DNA from: PALSA-188 sp963720075
GTDB taxonomy: Bacteria > Acidobacteriota > Terriglobia > Terriglobales > Acidobacteriaceae
Direction of reading: 5' to 3'
Length of the DNA stretch: 64,000 nucleotides
Assembly (NCBI GenBank): GCA_963720075.1
Contig: CAVREG010000006.1
Span: 124,001-188,000 of the forward strand
Shown: piece after piece, positions 18,661 to 25,204 of the stretch
How positions within the stretch are numbered: the stretch's first letter is position 1
Layout of the letters: every line of letters begins with the position of its first letter
Translations under genes and position numbers: made by a program
The notes under the pieces: model-generated
The model's database searches: none
Told to the model about the DNA's origin: nothing
The model's input: the letters and a program-made list of their open reading frames with translations, nothing else

Positions 18661-19152
18661 TAACGTCCTCCCGCCCGAATCGTGCGTGCGCCTCGTTGGG
18701 ACAATTGCACAGACGCAAACGCCCGTATTTTATAGAGGCTCCACGGGAATAGAAAGCGAATTACTTGCGGGGGGATCGGATTTGCGCACCCGCCCGAGTC
18801 TCCAAACTCCGCAACCAGGTGCCCGCGGGCACGCCCGGAAAGGAAAAATGACAGCGCCGACTCCGACAAGAGACGCTTCCGGATATTCTTTTCATTTGAT
18901 TGCGTGGCGCGGGCGCCCTCGCCCGCGTGAACCTTCCGGTACCTTTATCCCGGACTCGCGTCCGGGCTAATGTATTTCGCTCCTTGGGAGCTGCTTTTTG
19001 AGCGGCGCTGTCCGTTTTGAATTCTTACGACAAGATTAGTTGTTCATGCCGACAACAAGATTAGTTATTTCTATTTGGGACCAAACTCCAGAAAACCTCG
19101 TGGCTTGGGAACGATTCTAAGCACGCGCGGCCAATCGTCCGTCGGATAGAAT
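18661..19152. other. Intergenic region with palindromic repeats
   Basis: No gene is seen here. The region holds one copy of the GTGGCGCGGG repeat (18904-18928), a GC-rich hairpin CCCGGACTCGCGTCCGGG (18949-18966) and a direct repeat of ACAAGATTAGTT (19030-19041 and 19055-19066). It separates divergent genes, so the promoters of both the GH116 operon and the LigD-like genes should lie here. Confidence 0.6.
18904..18928 (+). repeat. GTGGCGCGGG palindromic repeat, copy 1
   Basis: A short hairpin with stem GCGCGGGC/GCCCGCG, matching three other copies at 23254, 25173 (inverted) and 45368. It lies in the gap between GH116 and the LigD-like genes. Confidence 0.75.
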
Positions 19153-19911
19153 GTGTTTATGGCACTGGAAGAATACAAACGAAAACGCCGTTTCGGGGAG
19201 ACGCCCGAGCCTCCACCGAAAGTTGGGAAGAAGACCGGAAACCGTTTCGTGATTCAGAAGCACCGGGCTTCTCATCTTCATTACGATTTTCGGCTGGAGA
19301 TGGAAGGCGTGCTCAAGTCGTGGGCTGTTCCTAAAGGTCCGTCGCTAGATCCCGCGGACAAACGCCTTGCCATGCAAGTCGAAGATCATCCCGTATCGTA
19401 TTTTGATTTTGAAGGAATTATTCCGGAGGGCAACTACGGCGCGGGGACAGTCATGGTGTGGGACGTTGGCACATGGGAGCCTCTTTCTCCCGAGCCCGTA
19501 AATGGAAAGTATGTGCCCGGCACTGCTGCCGAGGCTTCCGCCATGCTGAAAAAGGGCGATTTCAAGATTCGGCTACATGGCAAGCGCATGAAGGGCGATT
19601 TTGCCTTGATTCACATCAAGGGACGGCGTCCGGGAAGCAAAGGCACCGAATGGCTACTAATCAAGAAGCACGATGATGAAGCCGTCGAAGGATACGACAT
19701 AAGTAAATACGACAGTTCGGTTTTATCCAAGCAAACGATGGCGCAAATTGCAGGCGACGACGAGGCCGCCGAATGGGAAAGCAACCGGACGGCTTCGCGA
19801 GGGAAGCTGAAAGCGCCTTGGTTGGCAGAGACTCTGGCGAAATTGGATAAGAAGAGGGCCGCGGCTGCTGCTCGAAAACCCGCCACTGCAAGCGTAAAAA
19901 AAAAGAAATAA
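19153..19911 (+). CDS. LigD-type 3'-phosphoesterase domain protein
   Basis: A 252-residue protein matching the phosphoesterase module of bacterial NHEJ ligase LigD. It shows FVIQKHRASHLHYDFRLEMEG (metal-binding His residues and acidic side chains) and YFDFEGIIPEGNYGAGTVMVWD. The module trims 3'-phosphates and ribonucleotides before end joining. The start is GTG at 19153; an in-frame ATG at 19159 (MALEEYKRKRRF) is equally likely. The lysine- and alanine-rich tail ends three bases before the ligase gene, so the two genes look like a split version of a LigD fusion. No polymerase domain or Ku gene is in the window. Confidence 0.9.
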   Translation: MFMALEEYKRKRRFGETPEPPPKVGKKTGNRFVIQKHRASHLHYDFRLEMEGVLKSWAVPKGPSLDPADKRLAMQVEDHPVSYFDFEGIIPEGNYGAGTVMVWDVGTWEPLSPEPVNGKYVPGTAAEASAMLKKGDFKIRLHGKRMKGDFALIHIKGRRPGSKGTEWLLIKKHDDEAVEGYDISKYDSSVLSKQTMAQIAGDDEAAEWESNRTASRGKLKAPWLAETLAKLDKKRAAAAARKPATASVKKKK

Positions 19912-19988
19912 ATGTGGGGCGGACACTCATTCCTCAAGTTCAATCAAAGTCTAAGTCAAAGGCGGCGGACAAGAGTGTCCGCCCCACA
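19912..19988. repeat. GTGGGGCGGACACTC inverted repeat inside the ligase gene start
   Basis: Perfect 15-bp arms (GTGGGGCGGACACTC at 19914-19928 and its complement GAGTGTCCGCCCCAC at 19973-19987) bound a short insert. A second, larger copy lies at 59563-59667. The element supplies the start codon and the first residues of the ligase, whose early sequence ADKSVRPT is repeat-encoded. Confidence 0.8.
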
Positions 19989-21005
19989 CTGGCGGTTAAA
20001 GACCTAAAGGGCGCTCTGAAGCGTCCGGTTCCACCTGCGATTCGGCCCATGCTGGCAACCGCGACCGAAAAGCCTTTTGATGATCCGGCGTGGCTCTTCG
20101 AAATTAAGTGGGACGGGTACCGCGCGATTTCATTCATTGAGAACGGGCGAGTGCGTTTGGTTTCGCGCAATCAGAACGACCTTTCCGGACGGTTTCCCGA
20201 GCTGCAAGCATTGCCCAGGTTCATCCAGGCGAAGAGTGCCATTCTTGACGGGGAGGTCGTTGCGTTAGACGAAAAGGGGCGTCCATCGTTTAGTCTGATG
20301 CAGCAGCGCACGGGCATTAAAGCCGGCGGGAGGCGGACATTGGCGCGTGCGGATGTGCCTGTCATCTATTACGTTTTTGATCTTATGTATCTGGATGGAT
20401 ACGACATGCGCCGCGTCTCCCTCGAAGATCGCAAAGCAACGTTGGCGCAAATCATGACGGCCAGTGACATCCTCCGCTATTCCGAGCATTATCCCGGCCA
20501 GGGAGTGGCGCTGTTTAAGGCAGCCAAAAAACAGGGACTCGAAGGCATTCTGGCAAAACGTGCTGGAAGTTGTTACGAAGAACGCCGCACCCGCGAATGG
20601 CTGAAAACAAAAGTCACTCAAACTGCGGATTGCGTCATCGGCGGCTATACCGATCCGGAAGGTAGCCGTCTGCTCTTCGGATCAATGGTATTGGGACTGT
20701 ACAACAAGGCGGGCGAGTTGATTCCAGTCGGACAGGTCGGAACGGGGTTCGATCAGACGACCCTTAAGGCGACCTTCCAAGTACTAAAAGAATTGGAAAC
20801 CAATCGCAGTCCATTTCGCGGGAAAGTGGATGCGCGCAGAGTGCACTGGGTCAGGCCTGAGCGAGTCGCGGAAGTAAAGTTCTCCGAATGGACGCATGAA
20901 ACCAGCGACGGCGGAATGAAGCTACGAGCCCCGGTGTTCCTCGGATTGCGCGAGGACAAAGAACCGAAGGAATGTACCTTTGCAGATCAGGCCTTAAACA
21001 ACTAA
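19914..21005 (+). CDS. ATP-dependent DNA ligase (LigD ligase module)
   Basis: A 363-residue ATP-dependent ligase with the nucleotidyltransferase motif FEIKWDGYR (catalytic Lys near residue 65), followed by DGEVVALDEKGRPSF, GLEGILAKRAGSCYEERRTREWLKTK and a C-terminal OB-fold. It seals breaks after end processing, in keeping with the phosphoesterase gene directly upstream. The first 30 residues are unusual because they are encoded by a palindromic repeat (19912-19988); residues from about 35 (PVPPAIRPMLAT) are typical of the family. The start is GTG. A start further inside would also give a complete catalytic core. Confidence 0.9.
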   Translation: MGRTLIPQVQSKSKSKAADKSVRPTLAVKDLKGALKRPVPPAIRPMLATATEKPFDDPAWLFEIKWDGYRAISFIENGRVRLVSRNQNDLSGRFPELQALPRFIQAKSAILDGEVVALDEKGRPSFSLMQQRTGIKAGGRRTLARADVPVIYYVFDLMYLDGYDMRRVSLEDRKATLAQIMTASDILRYSEHYPGQGVALFKAAKKQGLEGILAKRAGSCYEERRTREWLKTKVTQTADCVIGGYTDPEGSRLLFGSMVLGLYNKAGELIPVGQVGTGFDQTTLKATFQVLKELETNRSPFRGKVDARRVHWVRPERVAEVKFSEWTHETSDGGMKLRAPVFLGLREDKEPKECTFADQALNN

Positions 21006-21028
21006 TTCCCACAGCACAATTGATAGGG

Positions 21029-21193
21029 TCATCCCGAAGTCCCCGCGTTCCTCCCAGCGGGGCGAGGGATCTGGCGCGGAGTGTGGCGAGGCTCTAGATT
21101 CGAGGGGGACTGCAAGACCGAGTTTGCTATGTAACCACCCGATGCGCGCGAGATCCCTCGACCGGCTGAAGTGGGCCGGGACTTCGGGATGAC
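21029..21193. repeat. Nested inverted repeat (GTCATCCCGAAGTCCC element)
   Basis: The outer arms GTCATCCCGAAGTCCC (21029-21044) and GGGACTTCGGGATGAC (21178-21193) are perfect complements of 16 bp. The inner arms CGAGGGATCT (21063-21072) and AGATCCCTCG (21151-21160) are also perfect. The element fills nearly the whole gap between the converging ligase and hypothetical genes and could form a large cruciform or RNA stem. Confidence 0.75.
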
Positions 21194-21224
21194 TCATACT
21201 TTTTATTTTTAGCCAACTAGGACG

Positions 21225-22250
21225 TTATTTGATGTCCTTCATTGACAGCAGCGAGCCGTAATCCCGTCCTGACGGTTCCACCGCGCGGGCTACAACTCCA
21301 TCGAAAGCGTCCCTCAACTCGGGAAATTTTGCGACCAGCGCCTTCATCACAGCCATGTTGTCTTGAAACGTTTTAGTCGTATCAGCAACACTTGGGGATT
21401 CGTACTTCACAACCAGATCGAGATCTTTGGCCACGAGCAAGGGGAAAACCGTAATCAGCTTATAGCTCTTGCCGCCCGCGTCCAAACTGACGGAATTGCC
21501 CCCCGCCGGCAGATCCGCAGGCTTTACCGTTTGCGCTTCTTCGTAGAGTTTATCGGTGCGCAAGGTGTACATAAAAGGAAGTGGAGACATCAACTCGCGG
21601 GCCTGCACGAAATAAAGCCACGCATTGTGAGTCTGGCCCTTCGTTTTGAATGCGCGGGCCTGGGTTGCGAACCAATCTCCATCATGTCCGTTCGTCAGCG
21701 TTTCCTTGACGAAAAATCCACCCAGCTTCCACGCCGTTCCCTCGTGTTGCAGGACGAACGAAACGGTGTAAGGTTGCTTCGCCGCAGGCACATCGAGAAT
21801 CACGATTGCGTATTCGCCGGGAGGCAAGTTGGGAATCACAAATTCCGAACTGCTGGCAGTTTGTCCGTTGGCCCCAAACACTCCGCACAGGAACTCGGCA
21901 CGCGCCAACGGAGAAGTGCCCTCTGCTTTTAGCAGAAAAGGCGGTCGAGGATTCGCCTGTGCGCCGGCGAATTCTGCCTTGTGGTCGCTCACGGCAGTTT
22001 CCACGCTGGAAAAATCCGCAGCAAGGCTGGGGATTGCGTTCTGCCGCAATGCTGCGGAATCGCCTCGCGCCGCCATGGCGAAATAATTCTTGGCTGTGGT
22101 AGTCAACGCGGCTTTGGTCGCCGCGTCCATGTCATCGGCGGTCAGACAGGTCTGCGCATGGAGCGGTCTGACGGCGATCAGGGCAAGAGCGAAGGCTAAC
22201 CATCGGAACGCACCGCCAACACGCATGAAACGGATTCTAAAAGTATTCAT
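21225..22250 (-). CDS. Secreted hypothetical protein
   Basis: A 341-residue protein with a classical signal peptide (LAFALALIAVRPLHAQ) ending near residue 33. The mature part alternates helical and beta-rich stretches and includes a segment FVIPNLPPGEYAIVILDV, resembling a small beta-sandwich, and a region TVSFVLQHEGTAWKLGGFFVKE, resembling an NTF2-like or lumazine-type fold. No catalytic motif is evident and I do not recognise the family. It stands alone, convergent with the ligase gene. Confidence 0.7.
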   Translation of the reverse strand: MNTFRIRFMRVGGAFRWLAFALALIAVRPLHAQTCLTADDMDAATKAALTTTAKNYFAMAARGDSAALRQNAIPSLAADFSSVETAVSDHKAEFAGAQANPRPPFLLKAEGTSPLARAEFLCGVFGANGQTASSSEFVIPNLPPGEYAIVILDVPAAKQPYTVSFVLQHEGTAWKLGGFFVKETLTNGHDGDWFATQARAFKTKGQTHNAWLYFVQARELMSPLPFMYTLRTDKLYEEAQTVKPADLPAGGNSVSLDAGGKSYKLITVFPLLVAKDLDLVVKYESPSVADTTKTFQDNMAVMKALVAKFPELRDAFDGVVARAVEPSGRDYGSLLSMKDIK

Positions 22251-22396
22251 AAATTAAGTAATGTATTCTCGCGTAACGCAACTTCGATGCAAAATCACTG
22301 CCTGCGCAACAAAACCGAAGTTCTACTCCAGGTAACAATCTTAACTCCTAATGGCAAGCCGTATAACGCCCATATCCGTTAGCTTCTTGGGTCCCA

Positions 22397-22405
22397 TGCT
22401 ATACT
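22397..22405 (+). promoter_or_regulatory. Possible extended -10 promoter of the infC operon
   Basis: TGCTATACT at 22397-22405 matches the extended -10 pattern (TG-N-TATAAT type), 31 bases upstream of the infC ribosome-binding site. No good -35 element is seen. This is a visual match only. Confidence 0.35.
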
Positions 22406-22446
22406 TTTTATCTAGTTTGCCCTGTGTAAGCTGACGGAGGATTGTT

Positions 22447-23001
22447 ATCGATAAACGTTTTATCCGCACGAACGACCGCATTCGAGCCCGCGAAATTCGC
22501 GTGATAGGGGATGAAGGTGAGCAGATCGGGATTTTGACCCCCTTCGATGCATTAAAATTAGCCAAAGAAAAAAACCTGGACCTGGTTGAGATTTCGCCGA
22601 CCGCGGTTCCTCCTGTTTGCCGGATCATGGATTACGGCAAATTTTTGTATCAGCAGGAGAAAAAAGAGCGCGAAGCCAAGAAACACCAGAAAACCATCAC
22701 CGTAAAAGAAGTCAAGTTTCGTATTAACGTGGATGACCACGACTACGAAACCAAAAAGAATCACGTTCTACGGTTTCTTGACGAAGGCGACAAGGTCAAA
22801 GCCACGATCTTTTTTCGCGGACGTGAGATGACCCGCACGACTCTCGGGCGGCAGATTCTGGAGCGACTGATCAAAGACGTGCAGGATAAGAGCATCGTGG
22901 AATTTCGTCCCAGGCAGGAAGGCAACACGCTTCACGCCATCCTGGCGCCGAAAAAAGATACTGGACAGAAACCACAGGCTGCCGCGCAAACGCGAGCTTG
23001 A
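22447..23001 (+). CDS. infC: Translation initiation factor IF-3 with probable AUC start
   Basis: IF-3 binds the 30S subunit and checks initiator tRNA and start-codon pairing. The protein shows RTNDRIRAREIRVIGDEGEQIGI at the N-terminus and PPVCRIMDYGKF, and the C-domain runs through TVKEVKFR. The usual start codons would begin at GTG 22501, which cuts off the conserved RTNDRIRAREIRVIG segment. The in-frame ATC at 22447 sits six bases after GGAGG (22436-22440) and gives the full family N-terminus (IDKRFIRTNDRI). IF-3 genes often use rare starts for autoregulation: AUU in Escherichia coli, AUC in Myxococcus. It heads the infC-rpmI-rplT cluster. Confidence 0.88.
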   Translation: MDKRFIRTNDRIRAREIRVIGDEGEQIGILTPFDALKLAKEKNLDLVEISPTAVPPVCRIMDYGKFLYQQEKKEREAKKHQKTITVKEVKFRINVDDHDYETKKNHVLRFLDEGDKVKATIFFRGREMTRTTLGRQILERLIKDVQDKSIVEFRPRQEGNTLHAILAPKKDTGQKPQAAAQTRA

Positions 23002-23008
23002 TTTTTTT

Positions 23009-23046
23009 AGCTGAAAGCTGAGAGCCGATAGCTGACAGCTCTCGCA
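23009..23046. repeat. AGCTGAAAGCTGAGAG hairpin repeat between infC and rpmI
   Basis: A run of AGCTGA-type units forms overlapping short stems (GAGAGC with GCTCTC; AGCTG with CAGCT). It resembles the CAGCATT repeat at 2357-2433. It is transcribed between infC and rpmI and could affect relative expression. Confidence 0.5.
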
Positions 23047-23054
23047 GAGGAATT

Positions 23055-23249
23055 ATGCCGAAATTGAAGACACACAAAGGTGCCGCGAAGCGGTTTAAGA
23101 AAACCGCCTCAGGAAAAGTCAAGCGCGGCCATTCGCATTTGCGCCACATACTGACGTCGAAGTCAAAGAAGCGGAAGAAAAAGCTCCGCCAGTCAGTGTT
23201 GGTGAGCGACGCGGACACTCCCAAGATCAAACGAATGATTCCGTATTAA
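23055..23249 (+). CDS. rpmI: 50S ribosomal protein L35
   Basis: A 64-residue, highly basic protein of the usual L35 length. It begins MPKLKTHKGAAKRFKKTASGK and contains HLRHILTSKSKKRKKKLR, both hallmarks of the family. GAGGAATT precedes the ATG. It is second in the infC-rpmI-rplT cluster. Confidence 0.97.
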   Translation: MPKLKTHKGAAKRFKKTASGKVKRGHSHLRHILTSKSKKRKKKLRQSVLVSDADTPKIKRMIPY

Positions 23250-23253
23250 GCTC

Positions 23254-23279
23254 GTGTGGCGCGGACGCCCTCGTCCGCG
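23254..23279 (+). repeat. GTGTGGCGCGGAC palindromic repeat, copy 2
   Basis: Same family as 18904, 25173 and 45368. The stem CGCGGAC/GTCCGCG surrounds a GCCCTC loop. It lies four bases after the rpmI stop codon. Confidence 0.75.
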
Positions 23280-23420
23280 TTTTCGCGTGCTGTAGTCTTA
23301 AAAAGAGTCGTGTTGCGGCGGTAAAACCAGCATCGCGGACTCGGGCGCGTGAAGAGGCGCAACGTAAAACGTTCCTTACCTCCAGCCGCCAGCAAATAGC
23401 AGTCAAAAAAGGAGCATCAC

Positions 23421-23786
23421 ATGCCTCGTGTAAAACGCGGGTCGAAACGTCGCGCCAAACGCAAAAAAATACTTGACCGCGCAAGCGGTTATTTCCTAAC
23501 AAAATCAAAACTTTACCGCTCGGCGAAAGAAGCCGTTGAGCGCGGACTGAAATTCGCCTACTCAGGCCGCAAACAGAGAAAGCGCCAATACCGCTCGCTC
23601 TGGATCGTTCGCATTGGAGCCGCCGCAAAATTAAGTGGCATGAGCTACAACCAGTTCATTCATGGCCTGAAGCTGGCTGGCATTGAACTTGATCGAAAGA
23701 TTTTGGCCGACCTGGCTGTGAAAGATCCCGGCGGGTTCAAGAGTCTCGCCGAGCAGGCGAAGACGGCAATCGCCGGCGCGGCATAA
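23421..23786 (+). CDS. rplT: 50S ribosomal protein L20
   Basis: A 121-residue basic protein matching L20, an early-assembly 23S rRNA binding protein. It begins MPRVKRGSKRRAKRKKIL and contains RIGAAAKLSGMSYNQFIHGLKLAGIELDRKILADLA, the conserved C-terminal globular part. AAAAGGAG precedes the ATG with good spacing. It is third in the cluster. In other bacteria L20 represses its own operon; no leader of that type is evident here. Confidence 0.97.
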   Translation: MPRVKRGSKRRAKRKKILDRASGYFLTKSKLYRSAKEAVERGLKFAYSGRKQRKRQYRSLWIVRIGAAAKLSGMSYNQFIHGLKLAGIELDRKILADLAVKDPGGFKSLAEQAKTAIAGAA

Positions 23787-23812
23787 GGTAATCACGCAAC
23801 GGAAGTAATTAG

Positions 23813-23890
23813 GGAAGGGCCCGACTTTCAGTCGGGCCGAAAAGGCTCAAAAATCAATTATCGGCCCGACTGAAACTCGGGCCCTTCCCG
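23813..23890. repeat. Long hairpin repeat between rplT and pheS
   Basis: Two 29-base arms (left 23813-23841 beginning GGGAAGGGCCCGAC; right 23862-23890 ending GGGCCCTTCCC) are complementary with a single mismatch around a 20-base loop. The element is 27 bases after the rplT stop, and its RNA would end or protect the ribosomal-protein message. A related element is at 56901-56985. Confidence 0.8.
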
Positions 23891-23960
23891 GTTTAAATTG
23901 TGAACATCAGTTTTTCATCTACGAGCATCCGCTTTCCCATCATTACTTAGCGAGGGTGAC

Positions 23961-25139
23961 TTGCCGAAGGAAAAGGCATCGCCGTACACAGTTCCAAAGC
24001 TAAAGACGTTTTCGGTTGCGATGCTCGACAAAGCTTCCGAGAAACTCCTGGCTGCGCTCGATGCCGAATCCAAAACTGTCACCAACGAAACCGCCTGGAA
24101 ACAATTCCGCGACCGCTGGATCTCGCGCAACAATGGGCTGCTCACACAAGTTAATGAGCTTTGGCTGAAAGCCGCGCCGAAAGACGCGAAACGCGGGGTG
24201 GGGCAGCGCGTCAACGAGCTGAAAAAGCAGGTTGAGTCGCGAGTTGAGGGTATCCGAGCATTGGTTTCGACTTCCGCCTCGGTGTCGACAGAGGAATCAA
24301 AACCAAAGAAACCACAGACCCAACTCAGTGTTCAGTCTTTTGGCCAAGACATTGACATCACCCTCCCCGGCATCCATCGCCCTCTCGGCGCGGAGCATCC
24401 CGTCATCAAGACAATGAACGAAATCGTTTCCGTATTTCGCGACCTGGGGTATTCGGTTCAGGAGGGCCCTGAGATCGAGACGGATTACTACAATTTCGAG
24501 GCTCTGAACTTCCCTCCGAATCATCCAGCACGCGATACGCAAGACACGCTGTTCATCGCTAATCAAGAATCGAAGTCAGCGCGTGATCGTTTGTTGTTAC
24601 GTACCCACACTTCTCCGGTGCAGATTCGCACCATGGAGAAGATGAAGCCACCGCTGCGGATCGTCATCCCCGGCAAGGTACATCGCAACGACGCGCCAGA
24701 CGCGACCCACTCGCCAATTTTCCATCAGGTCGAAGGATTGGCCGTGGATACGAACATCACCTTCTCCGACCTGAAAGGCACGCTCGATCACGCGATGAAG
24801 GCGCTCTTTGGATCGAGTGTGAAAACGCGCTTTTACCCGTCGTTCTTCCCCTTCACAGAACCAAGCGCCGACGTGCAGATTTCATGCATCTTCTGCGGAG
24901 GCAAGGGATATCGTGACGGGAATCGCTGCCCGAATTGCAAAGCCAGCGGGTGGATTGAACTGCTTGGCTGCGGCATGGTTGATCCCAATGTTTTCGGCTT
25001 CGTGGGCCACGATTCCACGAAAGTTTCAGGATTCGCCTTCGGGATGGGTGTCGAACGCATCGCGATTTTGAAGTACGGCGTGGATGATATTCAGTTGTTT
25101 TATCAGGGGGACGTCAGGTTCCTGGAGCAGTTTAGCTAG
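23961..25139 (+). CDS. pheS: Phenylalanyl-tRNA synthetase alpha subunit
   Basis: A 392-residue class II synthetase subunit. The N-terminal coiled-coil (about 1-100) binds tRNA. The catalytic core shows the family motifs EGPEIETDYYNFEALN, RTHTSPVQIR and GFAFGMGVERIAI. It carries a four-cysteine insert (CIFCGGKGYRDGNRCPNCK), a zinc-ribbon variant seen in many bacterial PheS proteins. The start is TTG with GAGGG four bases upstream (23952-23956). It is followed by pheT after 65 bases. Confidence 0.96.
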   Translation: MPKEKASPYTVPKLKTFSVAMLDKASEKLLAALDAESKTVTNETAWKQFRDRWISRNNGLLTQVNELWLKAAPKDAKRGVGQRVNELKKQVESRVEGIRALVSTSASVSTEESKPKKPQTQLSVQSFGQDIDITLPGIHRPLGAEHPVIKTMNEIVSVFRDLGYSVQEGPEIETDYYNFEALNFPPNHPARDTQDTLFIANQESKSARDRLLLRTHTSPVQIRTMEKMKPPLRIVIPGKVHRNDAPDATHSPIFHQVEGLAVDTNITFSDLKGTLDHAMKALFGSSVKTRFYPSFFPFTEPSADVQISCIFCGGKGYRDGNRCPNCKASGWIELLGCGMVDPNVFGFVGHDSTKVSGFAFGMGVERIAILKYGVDDIQLFYQGDVRFLEQFS

Positions 25140-25172
25140 CAACTTCCGGCTTGTGACTGAATCGGTACGGCT

Positions 25173-25198
25173 CGCGGGCGAGGGTGCCCGCGCCACAC
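25173..25198 (-). repeat. GTGTGGCGCGGGC palindromic repeat, copy 3 (inverted)
   Basis: An inverted copy relative to 18904, 23254 and 45368. It lies between pheS and pheT, ends six bases before the preferred pheT start, and replaces the region where a ribosome-binding site would be expected. Confidence 0.75.
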
Positions 25199-25204
25199 AA
25201 CGAC

